This document shows, piece by piece, positions 47,290 through 56,130 of a stretch of DNA of 64,000 nt; the first letter of the stretch is position 1, and each line of letters starts with the position of its first letter. The stretch comes from Williamsia faeni (GTDB lineage Bacteria > Actinomycetota > Actinomycetes > Mycobacteriales > Mycobacteriaceae): contig QJJF01000008.1 in NCBI GenBank assembly GCA_003202005.1, positions 132,667-196,666 on the forward strand, given 5' to 3'. The notes below the pieces were generated by a model that was given only the letters and a program-made list of their open reading frames with translations, was not told the origin of the DNA and did not search any database. The position numbers were made by a program, and so were the translations under genes.

Positions 47290-47361
47290 AGAGGGCACAC
47301 AACCTCCACGGGACGAAGTCCCCTGGAACCAGCTGTTCACTCACGAGAAGGATGTGACGAC

Positions 47362-47850
47362 ATGAACGACCTGACACCCGACACAGAAGCCCTGGTCCGA
47401 TCCCTGGCCCAACGGGTCGCTTTGCTGGAGGACAAACTCGCCATCACAGAACTGATGACCGCCTACGGGCCCGCCATCGACAGCGGATCAGCCGAGGCCG
47501 TCGCCCGCCTGTGGACCGAGGACGGTGTCTACGACGTCGACACCGGCGTCATGCGTGGGCACGCCGAGATCACGGCAATGGTCCGATCACAGGCCCACCA
47601 GTCCTGGATCGAGGGTGGTTGTGGACACGTCCTGGAACCGGGGCACACGCGTGTCGACGGCACTACAGCGGTCTCGACGTGCAAGTCACAGTTGATCATT
47701 CGGGACGGCGACTCGTTCAAGGTCCACCGGGTCACGGCAACCCGATGGAACCTGGAAAAAATCGACGGCCAGTGGAAGGTGACAGTGCGGACCAGTCGCG
47801 TTCTCGACGGTCGCGCCGAGGCCCGCGATCTCCTGGCCGCGGGCCTCTGA
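47362..47850 (+). CDS. SnoaL/NTF2-fold protein, possible steroid dehydratase or isomerase
   Basis: A 162-residue protein: N-terminal helix SLAQRVALLEDKLAITELMT, then AYGPAIDSGSAEAVARLWTE, GVMRGHAEITAMV, GGCGHVLEPG and the closing strand RWNLEKIDGQWKVTVRTSRV. The spacing of Tyr35 and Asp40 equals that of Tyr30 and Asp35 in the bile-acid 7alpha-dehydratase BaiE, and His89 lies near the place of the catalytic His, though not in exact register. AAGGA lies upstream of ATG 47362. It is controlled by palindrome site 11. Function is inferred from fold and neighbours only. Confidence 0.78.
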   Translation: MNDLTPDTEALVRSLAQRVALLEDKLAITELMTAYGPAIDSGSAEAVARLWTEDGVYDVDTGVMRGHAEITAMVRSQAHQSWIEGGCGHVLEPGHTRVDGTTAVSTCKSQLIIRDGDSFKVHRVTATRWNLEKIDGQWKVTVRTSRVLDGRAEARDLLAAGL

Positions 47851-47901
47851 GCATCTGATCCTCCCGCACAGGAGCCGACCCGACGTGGCGGTTGCCATCG
47901 A

Positions 47902-47916
47902 TCCCGCTGAGCAAGA
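47902..47916. promoter_or_regulatory. Cluster palindrome, site 12 (before the Hsd4A-like gene)
   Basis: TCCCGCTGAGCAAGA keeps 13 of 15 consensus positions and lies 82 bp before the ATG at 47999. Confidence 0.6.
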
Positions 47917-47947
47917 CTCCATGCGCCCAAACCTCGTCCAGGGCAGA

Positions 47948-47967
47948 AACTAGAATCAATACCAGTT
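47948..47967. promoter_or_regulatory. Imperfect palindrome containing TAGAAT
   Basis: AACTAGAATCAATACCAGTT pairs at 7 of 9 arm positions around a central CA and includes the TAGAAT half-site found at 13427 and 34485. It lies 31 bp before the Hsd4A-like gene. Weak. Confidence 0.3.
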
Positions 47968-47998
47968 TTTACGGAAGCAATCCGAAGAGGAGTTCAAC

Positions 47999-48931
47999 AT
48001 GGTGGAAACACTCGACCTGTCCGGCCGCACCGCGGTCGTCACCGGAGCGGGCGCTGGTCTCGGGCGTGCAGAAGCTCTCGCGCTCGCCGAGGCCGGTGCC
48101 GCTGTTGTCGTCAATGACATGGGCGAGAACGCACACGTCGTGGCAGAAGAGATCACGGCCGCCGGAGGCCGCGCGGTCGCACTGACCGGAGATGTCTCCG
48201 ACTGGTCGCTCGGTGGGCGTCTCGTGGACCAGGCGGTCACCGCGTTCGGATCGTTCGACATCCTGGTGAACAACGCCGGCATCGTCCGCGACAAGATGAT
48301 CTTCAATTTGTCCGAATCCGACTGGGACGACGTGATCCGCGTGCACCTCAAAGGACACGCCGCCACCTCGCGTGCGGCGGCGGTCCACTGGCGTGCGGCC
48401 GGCAAGGCTGCCGGTGGCCCGGTGTTCGGACGTGTCATCAACACCTCGTCGGAGGCATTCCTGTTCGGTGCAGCCGGTCAACCCAACTACTCGGCCGCCA
48501 AGGCCGGCATCACCGCGCTGACACTTTCCACGGCACAAGGGCTGTCCCGCTACGGAATCCGCGCCAATGCCATCTGCCCGCGGGCACGTACCGCGATGAC
48601 CGCTGATGCCTTCGGTGAAAACACCGGCACCGCCGAGCTCGATCCACTTGCCCCCGAACGCGTCGCTACGCTGGTCCGGTACCTCGCGTCTCCGGCATCC
48701 GACGAGATCAACGGACAGGTGTTCGTCGTGTACGGCAAGATGGTCGCCTTGATGGCAGCTCCCAAGGTGGAGAACCGTTTCGACGCGGCGGGCTCGGCGT
48801 TCTCCGTGGAAGAACTCGATGATCAACTCACGCCGTACTTTTCCGGCCGAGGACAATACGAGACGTATGCCGCCTACGACGTCGCCGCACTGGAGAAGGC
48901 TGCATTGGCGACCGAGCCGGCGAGCGTCTGA
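47999..48931 (+). CDS. hsd4A: Hsd4A-like 17beta-HSD4-type SDR (3-hydroxyacyl-CoA dehydrogenase)
   Basis: A 310-residue SDR like Rv3502c and the dehydrogenase part of peroxisomal MFE-2: VVTGAGAGLGRAEALALAEA, VVVNDMG, DILVNNAGIVRDKMIFNLSE, Ser in NTSSEAF, Tyr/Lys in NYSAAKAGITALT, then the C-terminal extension past residue 250. In M. tuberculosis it oxidises the 22-hydroxyacyl-CoA made by ChsH3, the step before FadA5. AGAGGAG lies 6-12 nt before ATG 47999. Followed 13 bp later by the BaiE-like gene. Confidence 0.9.
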   Translation: MVETLDLSGRTAVVTGAGAGLGRAEALALAEAGAAVVVNDMGENAHVVAEEITAAGGRAVALTGDVSDWSLGGRLVDQAVTAFGSFDILVNNAGIVRDKMIFNLSESDWDDVIRVHLKGHAATSRAAAVHWRAAGKAAGGPVFGRVINTSSEAFLFGAAGQPNYSAAKAGITALTLSTAQGLSRYGIRANAICPRARTAMTADAFGENTGTAELDPLAPERVATLVRYLASPASDEINGQVFVVYGKMVALMAAPKVENRFDAAGSAFSVEELDDQLTPYFSGRGQYETYAAYDVAALEKAALATEPASV

Positions 48932-48944
48932 GGTCGAGACCGCA

Positions 48945-49469
48945 ATGTCGCAGGCTCCTCCCCCACACTCTCTGTCGGCCGCCGACGCTGTTCTGGCCAT
49001 CGAAGAGATCAAACGCGTCTTCGCGGCGCGGCTCCGCTGTATGGACACGAAACAGTGGCACGAGTACGCCCCGCTCCACACCGACGACGTGGTGAGCGAA
49101 ACATGGGGTGGACTACCCGAAGACAAGCAACCCCGGACGGGCGACACCGCGAACCGGGTCGTCGGTAAGAAGAAGCTGGCCGAGGCGATCCGGGCACTCC
49201 TCGACGGACCTGTCTGCGTCACGACTGCCCATCACGGGCACACCCCGGAGATCGAGCTGACCTCCGACACCACCGCGCGGGGCATCTGGGCGATGGAAGA
49301 CATGCTGTGGTGGCGAGACGGTGATGAGGAACTTCACCTTCACGGGTACGGGCATTATCACGAGGAATACCGCAAGGAAGACGGACGCTGGCTGATCAGC
49401 TATCGGAAACTCACCCGATTGAGGGTCGATTCATCACCTGGATTCTTCCGCTTCATGAAAGCACTGTGA
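48945..49469 (+). CDS. BaiE-like bile-acid 7alpha-dehydratase homologue (NTF2 fold)
   Basis: A 174-residue protein aligning with Clostridium BaiE nearly end to end: AIEEIKRVFAARLRCMDTKQ against BaiE IEAIKELKGKYFRCLDGKMW, then HHGHTPEIELTSDTTARGIW against HMGHTPEITIDSETTATGRW, and EEYRKEDGRWLISYRKLTRL. The catalytic Asp35 and His83 of BaiE are kept (Asp34, His96), but Tyr30 is replaced by Arg29. BaiE removes the 7alpha-hydroxyl of 3-oxo-4-ene bile acyl-CoA as water; the aerobic homologue Hsh2 does the same in Sphingobium. It lies between the Hsd4A-like and OYE genes, 5 bp before the latter. BaiE sequence quoted from memory. Confidence 0.82.
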   Translation: MSQAPPPHSLSAADAVLAIEEIKRVFAARLRCMDTKQWHEYAPLHTDDVVSETWGGLPEDKQPRTGDTANRVVGKKKLAEAIRALLDGPVCVTTAHHGHTPEIELTSDTTARGIWAMEDMLWWRDGDEELHLHGYGHYHEEYRKEDGRWLISYRKLTRLRVDSSPGFFRFMKAL

Positions 49470-49473
49470 ATAC

Positions 49474-50616
49474 ATGAACGACCATCACTCCGCGATCTTC
49501 GAGCCGCTGACAATCCGCTCCCTCGAACTCGCGAACCGGATCGTGATGTCGCCGATGACCCGATCATCTTCGCCCGCAGGGATTCCCGGGCCGGACGTCG
49601 CCCGGTATTACACCCGCCGGGCACAAGGTGGCACCGGGCTGGTCGTGACCGAGGGCGTTGCCATCGATCACCCGTCCGCCGTGGACAACGCCCGTGTGCC
49701 GCGTCTGTACGGCGACGATGCCCTGGCCGGTTGGCACGCCGTGGTCGACGAGGTGCACGCTGCCGGTGGCAAGATCATCCCGCAGCTCTGGCACGTCGGG
49801 CCGCTCTGGGGCGCGATGGGCAAAGTGGACCCCGCGATCAAGCCGATGCGTCCTTCCGGACTATGGGGCCCAGTCGGTACGACGTCCTACTCGAACGAAT
49901 ACATCACGCGCGCAACGCAGTCGACCGCGCCGATGTCCGAGGAAGACATCGCTGATGTTATCGCCGCCTATGTTCAAGCTGCGCGCCACGCCGTCGCGGC
50001 CGGCTTCGACGGTATCGCGTTGCACGGCGGTCACGGCTACCTCCTCGACTCGTTCGTGTGGCATGGCACCAACACCCGCGACGACGCATGGGGCGGAGAC
50101 CTGTTGGCCCGCACCCGCTTCCCCGTCGAGGTCGTCACAGCGATCCGGGCAGCCATCGGCGACGATCTTCCGATCTTCTACCGGTTCTCGCAGCACAAGC
50201 AGCAGGATTACACAGCACGTATCGCCGAGACCCCGGACGAACTCGGCATTGTCCTCGGGGCGCTCGCCAATGCTGGTGTCGACGTGTTCGACGCCAGCAA
50301 CCGCCGTTTCGATTCACCCGCCTTCGACGGCAGTGATCTGTCGCTTGCGGGTTGGGCCAAAAGGCTCACCGGTGCCCACTCGATGGCTGTCGGCAGCGTG
50401 GGACTCGGAAAATCACTGCGCGACAGTCGTATAGACGGTGCCGCCCCGGTGGTCGACAACATCGGCGACGTGGAAGGGCGGATCATCTCCGGCGAGTTCG
50501 ACCTCATCGCCATCGGACGACTGCACCTCGCGGACTCCGCGCTGGCGACCACTCTGCGCTCGGGTGCGGCGCTGACACCGTTCAATCGTTCAGTTCACGA
50601 AGCCAGTCTGCGCTGA
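49474..50616 (+). CDS. OYE/YqjM-type NAD(P)H:flavin oxidoreductase
   Basis: A 380-residue FMN TIM barrel: PLTIRSLELANRIVMSPMTR, GGTGLVVTEGVAIDHPSAVD, KIIPQLWHVG, ALHGGHGYLLDSFVWHGTNT and RDDAWGGD. It starts 5 bp after the BaiE-like gene, which implies a coupled task: reduction of the C=C bond created by dehydration, as BaiH/BaiCD do in gut bacteria. No upstream ribosome-binding site is evident, again suggesting translational coupling. A terminator follows at 50626. Confidence 0.88.
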   Translation: MNDHHSAIFEPLTIRSLELANRIVMSPMTRSSSPAGIPGPDVARYYTRRAQGGTGLVVTEGVAIDHPSAVDNARVPRLYGDDALAGWHAVVDEVHAAGGKIIPQLWHVGPLWGAMGKVDPAIKPMRPSGLWGPVGTTSYSNEYITRATQSTAPMSEEDIADVIAAYVQAARHAVAAGFDGIALHGGHGYLLDSFVWHGTNTRDDAWGGDLLARTRFPVEVVTAIRAAIGDDLPIFYRFSQHKQQDYTARIAETPDELGIVLGALANAGVDVFDASNRRFDSPAFDGSDLSLAGWAKRLTGAHSMAVGSVGLGKSLRDSRIDGAAPVVDNIGDVEGRIISGEFDLIAIGRLHLADSALATTLRSGAALTPFNRSVHEASLR

Positions 50617-50625
50617 CCAAAGCTT

Positions 50626-50662
50626 CGCGCCGATCCCGTGTCAACTCCCCGGGATCGGCGCG
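50626..50662 (+). terminator. Terminator closing the steroid cluster
   Basis: 13-bp arms CGCGCCGATCCCG and CGGGATCGGCGCG with an 11-nt loop, 10 bp after the OYE stop. No T-run follows, so it may also act from the other side. Confidence 0.7.
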
Positions 50663-50816
50663 ATCCCCAATGAATTGATCAGTTCGCCGCTGCTGCGGTA
50701 CCTGCCCGGCATCCGGTCTCGCCTACCAGGAATCGAGACCACCTACAACGGACGTCGAAAGCACGCCGTAACGGCAACCGGCCGGCAGTAGAAGGGATTG
50801 CGCTCAAGCCGAGGGG

Positions 50817-51680
50817 TCAGAGTCCGAGCATCGCGGTGGCGACCTGGTCGGCCGCGGCGTGCCGCAGGGCGGTACCCATGTCATCGAGGACGAGCAGTCG
50901 CGCCGCAGGGATCTCGGCGGCGAGGGCAACGCCGTTGCCGACCGGGAAGAACGGGTCGGCGCTACCGTGCACCACAAGCGTGGGCACGTCGAGCTCACCG
51001 AGCCGCTCCCGCCATCGCGGGGCGCAATCGATCCGGGAGAACACCATCCCGAGCTGGTTCGCCTGGTGCACCGCGGGATCGCTCGACGGTGTCCGGTCCC
51101 AGATTCGGACCGCCGTCGCCCGCACCTCCTCCGGATCGTCGCCCAGCAGCTCGGCACCCTCAGCGGCGAACGCCGCGACTGCATCCCGGTCGGACCAGTC
51201 CGGCATCGGGTGGGCGAACAGCGCACCCATGACCGCGGAGTCGTGGTCCGGCAGATCCTCGTCCACCGGGCCCGGCGCCACCGGCCGGGTGCCGACCAGG
51301 GTCAATGCCGAGAACACCTCCGGGTGGTCCAGGGCGGCAACCTGAGCGACCATCCCACCGACGCCGACCCCACCGAGATGGGCGGTCCCGGCGCCGAGCG
51401 CCCCCACCAGCGCGGCCGCGTCGGCAACGAGATCCCGCAGGTCGTACGCCGGATTCTCCGGGTCGCAGGTCGTCGATGCGCCGGAGTCCCGCAGGTCGTA
51501 ACGGACAACGCGTCGCCCACCCGACGCAAGCCGCTCGCACACCGCGTCGGGCCACGAGAACATCGTTGTGCCGCCGGCCAGAACGATCAGCGGATTGTCC
51601 TCGCGGCCAAAGCTCTCGATGCCGAGATCCACACCGTTCGCCCGAACCGAGGCCGTGGCTGATTCAATCCGTCCCGTCAT
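50817..51680 (-). CDS. Alpha/beta hydrolase-fold protein lacking catalytic Ser and His
   Basis: A 287-residue alpha/beta hydrolase fold: LIVLAGGTTMFSWPDAVCER, VRYDLRDSGAST, LGGVGVGGMVAQVAALDHPE and TLVVHGSADPFFPVGNGVAL. The nucleophile elbow that normally reads G-x-S-x-G reads GVGVGG, with no Ser, and the place of the catalytic His (usually DGMGHDLP) reads DDMGTALRHA. The Asp loop is intact. It is thus probably a non-hydrolytic member or a decaying gene. ATG 51680 has GGGAG 8-9 nt upstream. No cluster palindrome precedes it, so it may not belong to the steroid regulon. Confidence 0.8.
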   Translation of the reverse strand: MTGRIESATASVRANGVDLGIESFGREDNPLIVLAGGTTMFSWPDAVCERLASGGRRVVRYDLRDSGASTTCDPENPAYDLRDLVADAAALVGALGAGTAHLGGVGVGGMVAQVAALDHPEVFSALTLVGTRPVAPGPVDEDLPDHDSAVMGALFAHPMPDWSDRDAVAAFAAEGAELLGDDPEEVRATAVRIWDRTPSSDPAVHQANQLGMVFSRIDCAPRWRERLGELDVPTLVVHGSADPFFPVGNGVALAAEIPAARLLVLDDMGTALRHAAADQVATAMLGL

Positions 51681-52143
51681 GCCCTGGACTCCCGTCTGTC
51701 GGTCTTCATCCAGAGGTATAGACGACCGATTCACCTGAAAGTCATCGGTACCGCCGACGGCCGATTCGCGCCCATCGCGCGTCAGGCCGAAACACGGATC
51801 AAGAAACAGTCCCACCAGAGCCGGAATTTTCGCGGAAGAGTTTACTTTAATGCGACCGCTTGTAGGCATGTAGCGCTTTCAGCAAGAGAATTCATTCATT
51901 TCTAATTGTTCATTGTTCGGGCGCGACGCACTTTTTTCTACGGCGTGACTGGTCCGCCCTCCAAGGAAAGGTCAGCCCACCGGCCGGACCCACCAACATA
52001 CGGTCGATGCGGTCCCATGCAGATAAATAGGCTGGTCAGAGCAGATTCAGAGTGCACGTCGCCGTCGTTTCCGGACGGACTGGCTTTTATTTATTTTTGG
52101 GCTAGAGTCCATGGGACCAAGTAAATATAAAGGAGTGAGTTCC
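51681..52143. other. AT-richer intergenic region
   Basis: About 460 bp without a convincing gene. The part 51830-51920 and 52080-52135 is clearly richer in A/T than the rest (TTCATTCATTTCTAATTG, TTTATTTATTTTTGGGC) and could hold promoters for the gene at 52144. Composition suggests imported DNA. Confidence 0.5.
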
Positions 52144-52587
52144 GTGCGAGCGGTTCTGATGGAAAGTCGTTTTCGGGTATGCGCGTCACCGGAGCGGTTT
52201 CAACGCTTTTTCAAGCACACCGCATATGTAGTGGGGCATTTATTCCCTGAACATGTGCAGCGATCATGCATTATCGAGCATTGCGTCTCAACCTTGCTGG
52301 CCCGCCAATGGACCGAGCGCAACGATGCAAATTCGTTGCCCGCCCCCGTCACCTGGGAACTGAGCTATGGCTTTCGGGATCCGACCGGGTGGTTGACCGA
52401 CGCACGGTTACAGAGATTGTCCAGGGACGTTCTGACCGACCTGGACTCACCGCCAGAGGTTTCCAGAGACGTCGAGTCGGTGCCGTGGATGGTGACCTTG
52501 ACCACCGACACCGACCAGGACTCGCGCGCCGGCTTGGAGAAGCGCTACCCGGCTCTGCATCTTGCACCCCTGATGCCGTCTTTCTGA
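52144..52587 (+). CDS. Hypothetical protein
   Basis: A 147-residue protein. GTG 52144 has AAAGGAG 8 nt upstream. It starts VRAVLMESRFRVCASPERFQ and contains HCVSTLLARQWTERN, WELSYGFRDPTGWLTDARLQ and a Tyr/Leu-rich end. It has no membrane helix, signal peptide or motif I recognise. AT-rich DNA directly upstream and fewer C-ending codons at the 5' end hint at transfer. Confidence 0.6.
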   Translation: MRAVLMESRFRVCASPERFQRFFKHTAYVVGHLFPEHVQRSCIIEHCVSTLLARQWTERNDANSLPAPVTWELSYGFRDPTGWLTDARLQRLSRDVLTDLDSPPEVSRDVESVPWMVTLTTDTDQDSRAGLEKRYPALHLAPLMPSF

Positions 52588-52731
52588 GCGTTTGAGCTCA
52601 GGGACGCAGATACCTCCCCTGCCACGAAGGCCCAGCGACGTTGAGATGTGCCTGATCGCAATGTCCGAAGAACACGGAACCGACTGCATCGCAGTCGATC
52701 CGCACCCTCCAGTCCCGAATGAGTTGAGAGT

Positions 52732-53364
52732 ATGCACACCGCTATGTTGACCCGAGCCAAAACCCATGCCGACCACCTGACCTCGGCGAGATCGACTCAG
52801 GCCGAGCGTTCCGTAATCGTGATCGGCAGGCCGACCGACCTGCGTTTCGAAATCACACGCGAACTGGCCCAGAACAATGTGTCGCCGACAGTCCTCGACC
52901 ACCGAGCATCGACCACGACCACCGACAGTATTCGTGGAAGTCCGACCTGCGCAGCGGACAGTCTCAACCCCACGGCGGGCTCGATGATCATCGTCACCGC
53001 TCACCCACGGTTACCTCGGACCCGTCGAGGCCTCTCCCAATTGCGTGCACGAGCGGTCGAACGAATCGAACAACAGCGCCTCACCGCCCTCGCCGTCAGC
53101 GCAGCGTCCACCACATCCACTTGCCGAATCCTTGTGCTCTGCGACGTTCGTCAAGCAACGACAACCACAGACGCCGCCCGATGGGCCAAACAACTCGCCG
53201 TCGGCATCGGCTACGAAGCCCAAATCAACGGTGCGTCAGTAGATTCGACGTCGTACCTCATCGTCGGAAGAGCCATATCCGTGGCCCGAGCCGCGCAGCT
53301 AGCAGCGCAATGGCACCACAGACCAGACCGAGCCGTGATAAACAGATCCCGTAGACACCGCTGA
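52732..53364 (+). CDS. Hypothetical protein
   Basis: A 210-residue frame from ATG 52732 (or ATG 52744). Codon use is typical of the host and the product looks globular alpha/beta: VIVIGRPTDLRFEITRELAQ, SMIIVTAHPRLPRTRRGLSQ, RILVLCDVRQATTTTDAARW, YLIVGRAISVARAAQLAAQW. Its alternating hydrophobic strands suggest a Rossmann-like or STAS-like fold, which I cannot name. No ribosome-binding site of note. The C-terminus is very basic. Confidence 0.55.
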   Translation: MHTAMLTRAKTHADHLTSARSTQAERSVIVIGRPTDLRFEITRELAQNNVSPTVLDHRASTTTTDSIRGSPTCAADSLNPTAGSMIIVTAHPRLPRTRRGLSQLRARAVERIEQQRLTALAVSAASTTSTCRILVLCDVRQATTTTDAARWAKQLAVGIGYEAQINGASVDSTSYLIVGRAISVARAAQLAAQWHHRPDRAVINRSRRHR

Positions 53365-53776
53365 CGTGTGTGGGACCATTTCAACGGCGTTTCGGCTCGA
53401 CATCCGGTGGAACTTCACCGTGGCGACGCCGATTCACCCGACAGCCCGTGTACCGGTACCTCGCGACAACCGAGGCACTGTTGGTGGCCACGGCCATCGC
53501 GAGATCGGTCCAGTGCCAAGACCGCGCCGAGTCGGTTGCGTGCGTCCGCCGATAGCACTCGTCGTAGCTCTTGCGTCGGTTGTCCAGGAGCGAGGACGAT
53601 CATTGAGTGTGGTGTAAGGCAGCCATGAACGGAAATGAAGTTGCGTCCGCCGACGATTCTGCCGCGGTCGGCCGCCTTCGTGACGTGGGCATTTCACTCC
53701 ATGCTCGCAGCCTGGAATCCACCGCTCGGAGACAGACGTCAGGTGATCAGCTACCCGCAGTCGAAGGGACGAGAAC
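53365..53776. other. Intergenic stretch without a recognisable gene
   Basis: About 410 bp with short open frames on both strands, none with family motifs or a well placed ribosome-binding site. GAAGGGACGAG at its end serves the DUF1918 gene. Confidence 0.5.
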
Positions 53777-54079
53777 ATGCACGCAAAAGTAGGTGACTGG
53801 TTGGTGGTCAAAGGTACGGTGCTCGACACCCCCGATCATTTCGGACAGATTTTAGAAGTCCATTCACCCAACGGTGAACCTCCCTATGTTGTCCACTGGA
53901 CGCACAGCGATGTCGACGCCGTGGTCGTACCAGGCCCAGACGCGCGCGTCATCACGCCTGAAGAACACGAACACGAAGCACAACGCAGGCAAGACCGAAT
54001 CAGCGAGATCGAACGCAACATCTCGCAGCACCATCCCCATTCGAGCTCCTCGGCGGCACCGCGTGACAAGGAGACCTGA
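53777..54079 (+). CDS. DUF1918 domain protein
   Basis: A 100-residue protein. The first 60 residues form the DUF1918 SH3-like barrel: MHAKVGDWLVVKGTVLDTPD, GQILEVHSPNGEPPYVVHW and DAVVVPGPDARV. The rest is a charged His/Glu-rich tail. The family is common in actinobacteria, of unknown function, and often found near stress proteins. ATG 53777 has GAAGGGACGAG upstream. Confidence 0.88.
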   Translation: MHAKVGDWLVVKGTVLDTPDHFGQILEVHSPNGEPPYVVHWTHSDVDAVVVPGPDARVITPEEHEHEAQRRQDRISEIERNISQHHPHSSSSAAPRDKET

Positions 54080-54248
54080 GGACGTGCTCGACCGGCAGGC
54101 ATGGGTTGGGCACATCACTGGTTTGAGTGTCATCGCAGCACATTTGGGACAGTAGCCAACTCCGGTCCGGTCACCCGGCAGACCGATCGCACTGACGTCG
54201 CGCCACGGCCCGAGCCACGACGATGCAGAGTGATTCATTTCGCGGCAC

Positions 54249-55799
54249 CTAGTGTGGCGATGGATCATCCACCTCGGGCGGATCGGGATCGGAGTCGCAT
54301 TCGCCCGGCGCTCCCCCGCGGAGCTCTCGTTCACGCGCGGCAGCCGCCTCGCGACGTGCAGCCAGCAGCGCCGCCCGCGCCCGCGCCAACGCTTCATCAG
54401 GGTGGTGGACCCGGTTGATTCTGGGCCTGCGTTCAGGATCGATGTATTCCGGTGGAACCCAAGCAATCTTGCCCGCGTCGGGTCCATCAGGAACAACAAA
54501 CGTTCGCCACTGCCCGGGCCCGTCCCCAACTAACCGGTTGTGCGGCCCACACGCCCAAGCCAGACTGTCGATATCGGTCAACCCGCCATCAGCCCAATCC
54601 TGTGCGCCATGGTGGGCCTGAGACCACGCAGCCGGTTGATCACAACCCGGGTGAGTACAACCGCGCTGGGCGGCGACCATCGCCATCCGCTGCCACATCG
54701 AAGCACCACGGCGCGCCCGCCCGTAATAGAGGACCTCACTGGAACCGTCTTTGAACACCGCCAGGTTCGGATCGCAGTCGGCGGCCAGATCCACCAAGTC
54801 GTCGACCGGGATGTCCACCCCTGTCGCGGTATGCGCCACACCCGCTGCGGCCTCGAGGTCAGCCTTGCTCAACGTGATGATCAACTGCGCCGGCAAGCCA
54901 TTGTGAGTGTTACCGAGCTGACCAGAGGAAATCAGATACTTCAGCATCGCCGACAACGCATCGTGGTTGCGCTGGTCCTGGCTGCGGGAATCGAGTTGCG
55001 CCGCCGCCCGCAGCACCTCGGCATCGATCGCCGGATCATCAGCAGCACCCGACGGTGAATCCGGGTTGCCCGGATCATTCATACCGGGCGCAGCCCAAAT
55101 GGCCAGCAACACATCGAACAACGCCAGCGTCGTGGGATCGAGACGACCAGTGATCTTGCCCATCAGATCTTTGTCCTGTCGCCCACGGTGCAGGCTGCGT
55201 TTGCGGACCCGGTCACCCTCATCGGTCAACGACCCGTCGGGATTGAGATGCGCGATCAGCCGATCACCGAGCGCAGACAGCCGGGTCGGGGTGTAGTCGG
55301 CGGCAAATCCTGCCATCGTTCGCTCGGCGCTCGCGCGTTCCTCGGCCGCAATGTTCGACGGGATCTCGCCGAGAGTGCCGAGGATGGCGTGGATGTGGTC
55401 GAGGTCAATCACCCCGTGCCGCAACAGCTCTGAGGTGGCCGGGCACAGCGGATCGAGAACCTCACCGGTCGGAGTGATCCGGGAGACGAGATTGTTCATC
55501 GCCGCGATCCGGCGTTTGACAGCACCATCACCCAGGCGCAGTTGACCTTTCAAAAACCCGTACGTCGAGGGATACCCGGCTTTCGCGTACGCCCGGCGGG
55601 CATCGATCCCGGCTGCGGCAGTCAGCCCGGCATACGACAACTTCCGTGATCCGACCTCAATCTTCTCCACCAGCCGGGCGCTCTGCTCTTCGGACAGCAC
55701 CGTCAGGTCAGCTGCCAGCAGCCGCTCGATCGCCGCCTCGACCTCGGCGGCCGCACTGACCGCGTCCGGAGCCGGTGCGGCTGTTGGTGTATCCGACAT
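54249..55799 (-). CDS. DUF222/HNH endonuclease domain protein (13E12 repeat family)
   Basis: A 516-residue protein. DUF222 covers about 25-330 (RLVEKIEVGSRKLSYAGLTA, RAYAKAGYPSTYGFLKGQLR). The HNH domain near 400-450 has RGCTHPGCDQPAAWSQAHHG, then DIDSLAWACGPHNRLV: two Cys, the HH pair, Asn and the last His. The family is multicopy in mycobacteria and often lies near mobile DNA, but its nuclease role is not proven. ATG 55799 follows a G-rich ribosome-binding site; GTG starts upstream are less likely. Confidence 0.92.
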   Translation of the reverse strand: MSDTPTAAPAPDAVSAAAEVEAAIERLLAADLTVLSEEQSARLVEKIEVGSRKLSYAGLTAAAGIDARRAYAKAGYPSTYGFLKGQLRLGDGAVKRRIAAMNNLVSRITPTGEVLDPLCPATSELLRHGVIDLDHIHAILGTLGEIPSNIAAEERASAERTMAGFAADYTPTRLSALGDRLIAHLNPDGSLTDEGDRVRKRSLHRGRQDKDLMGKITGRLDPTTLALFDVLLAIWAAPGMNDPGNPDSPSGAADDPAIDAEVLRAAAQLDSRSQDQRNHDALSAMLKYLISSGQLGNTHNGLPAQLIITLSKADLEAAAGVAHTATGVDIPVDDLVDLAADCDPNLAVFKDGSSEVLYYGRARRGASMWQRMAMVAAQRGCTHPGCDQPAAWSQAHHGAQDWADGGLTDIDSLAWACGPHNRLVGDGPGQWRTFVVPDGPDAGKIAWVPPEYIDPERRPRINRVHHPDEALARARAALLAARREAAAARERELRGGAPGECDSDPDPPEVDDPSPH

Positions 55800-56130
55800 C
55801 GACCCCCCCCGGATCAACTCTTCGAAAGTATGTTCCCAGGATAACGCGGCCCACCGACAAGCTCTCCGACGAAGGTTCACCCAAGTGGCGGGGGGCGAGT
55901 TCGTGTTGACCAACAGCCGCGACGGACTGCTACGCGGTTAACATCACTGATGGCGTTCGGTGCTGTGCCGACCCCTCAGCGGAACACGAGAGGGGTCAAC
56001 GCCGGTTCCGCTGGGCGCACCACACGATCTCTGACAACCGGCAATCGCGTAGGCGTCCGCCGACATCCACCGCCAAGAGGTCAGCATGTGCTTGATGCCA
56101 AATGAGACCAAAAGGGTACTGACACAATTC

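Noticed and set aside
53434-53829. Minus-strand frame of 131 codons
   Set aside because: The composition is Arg/Thr/Ser-rich, it overlaps the DUF1918 start region and no ribosome-binding site or family motif is visible.
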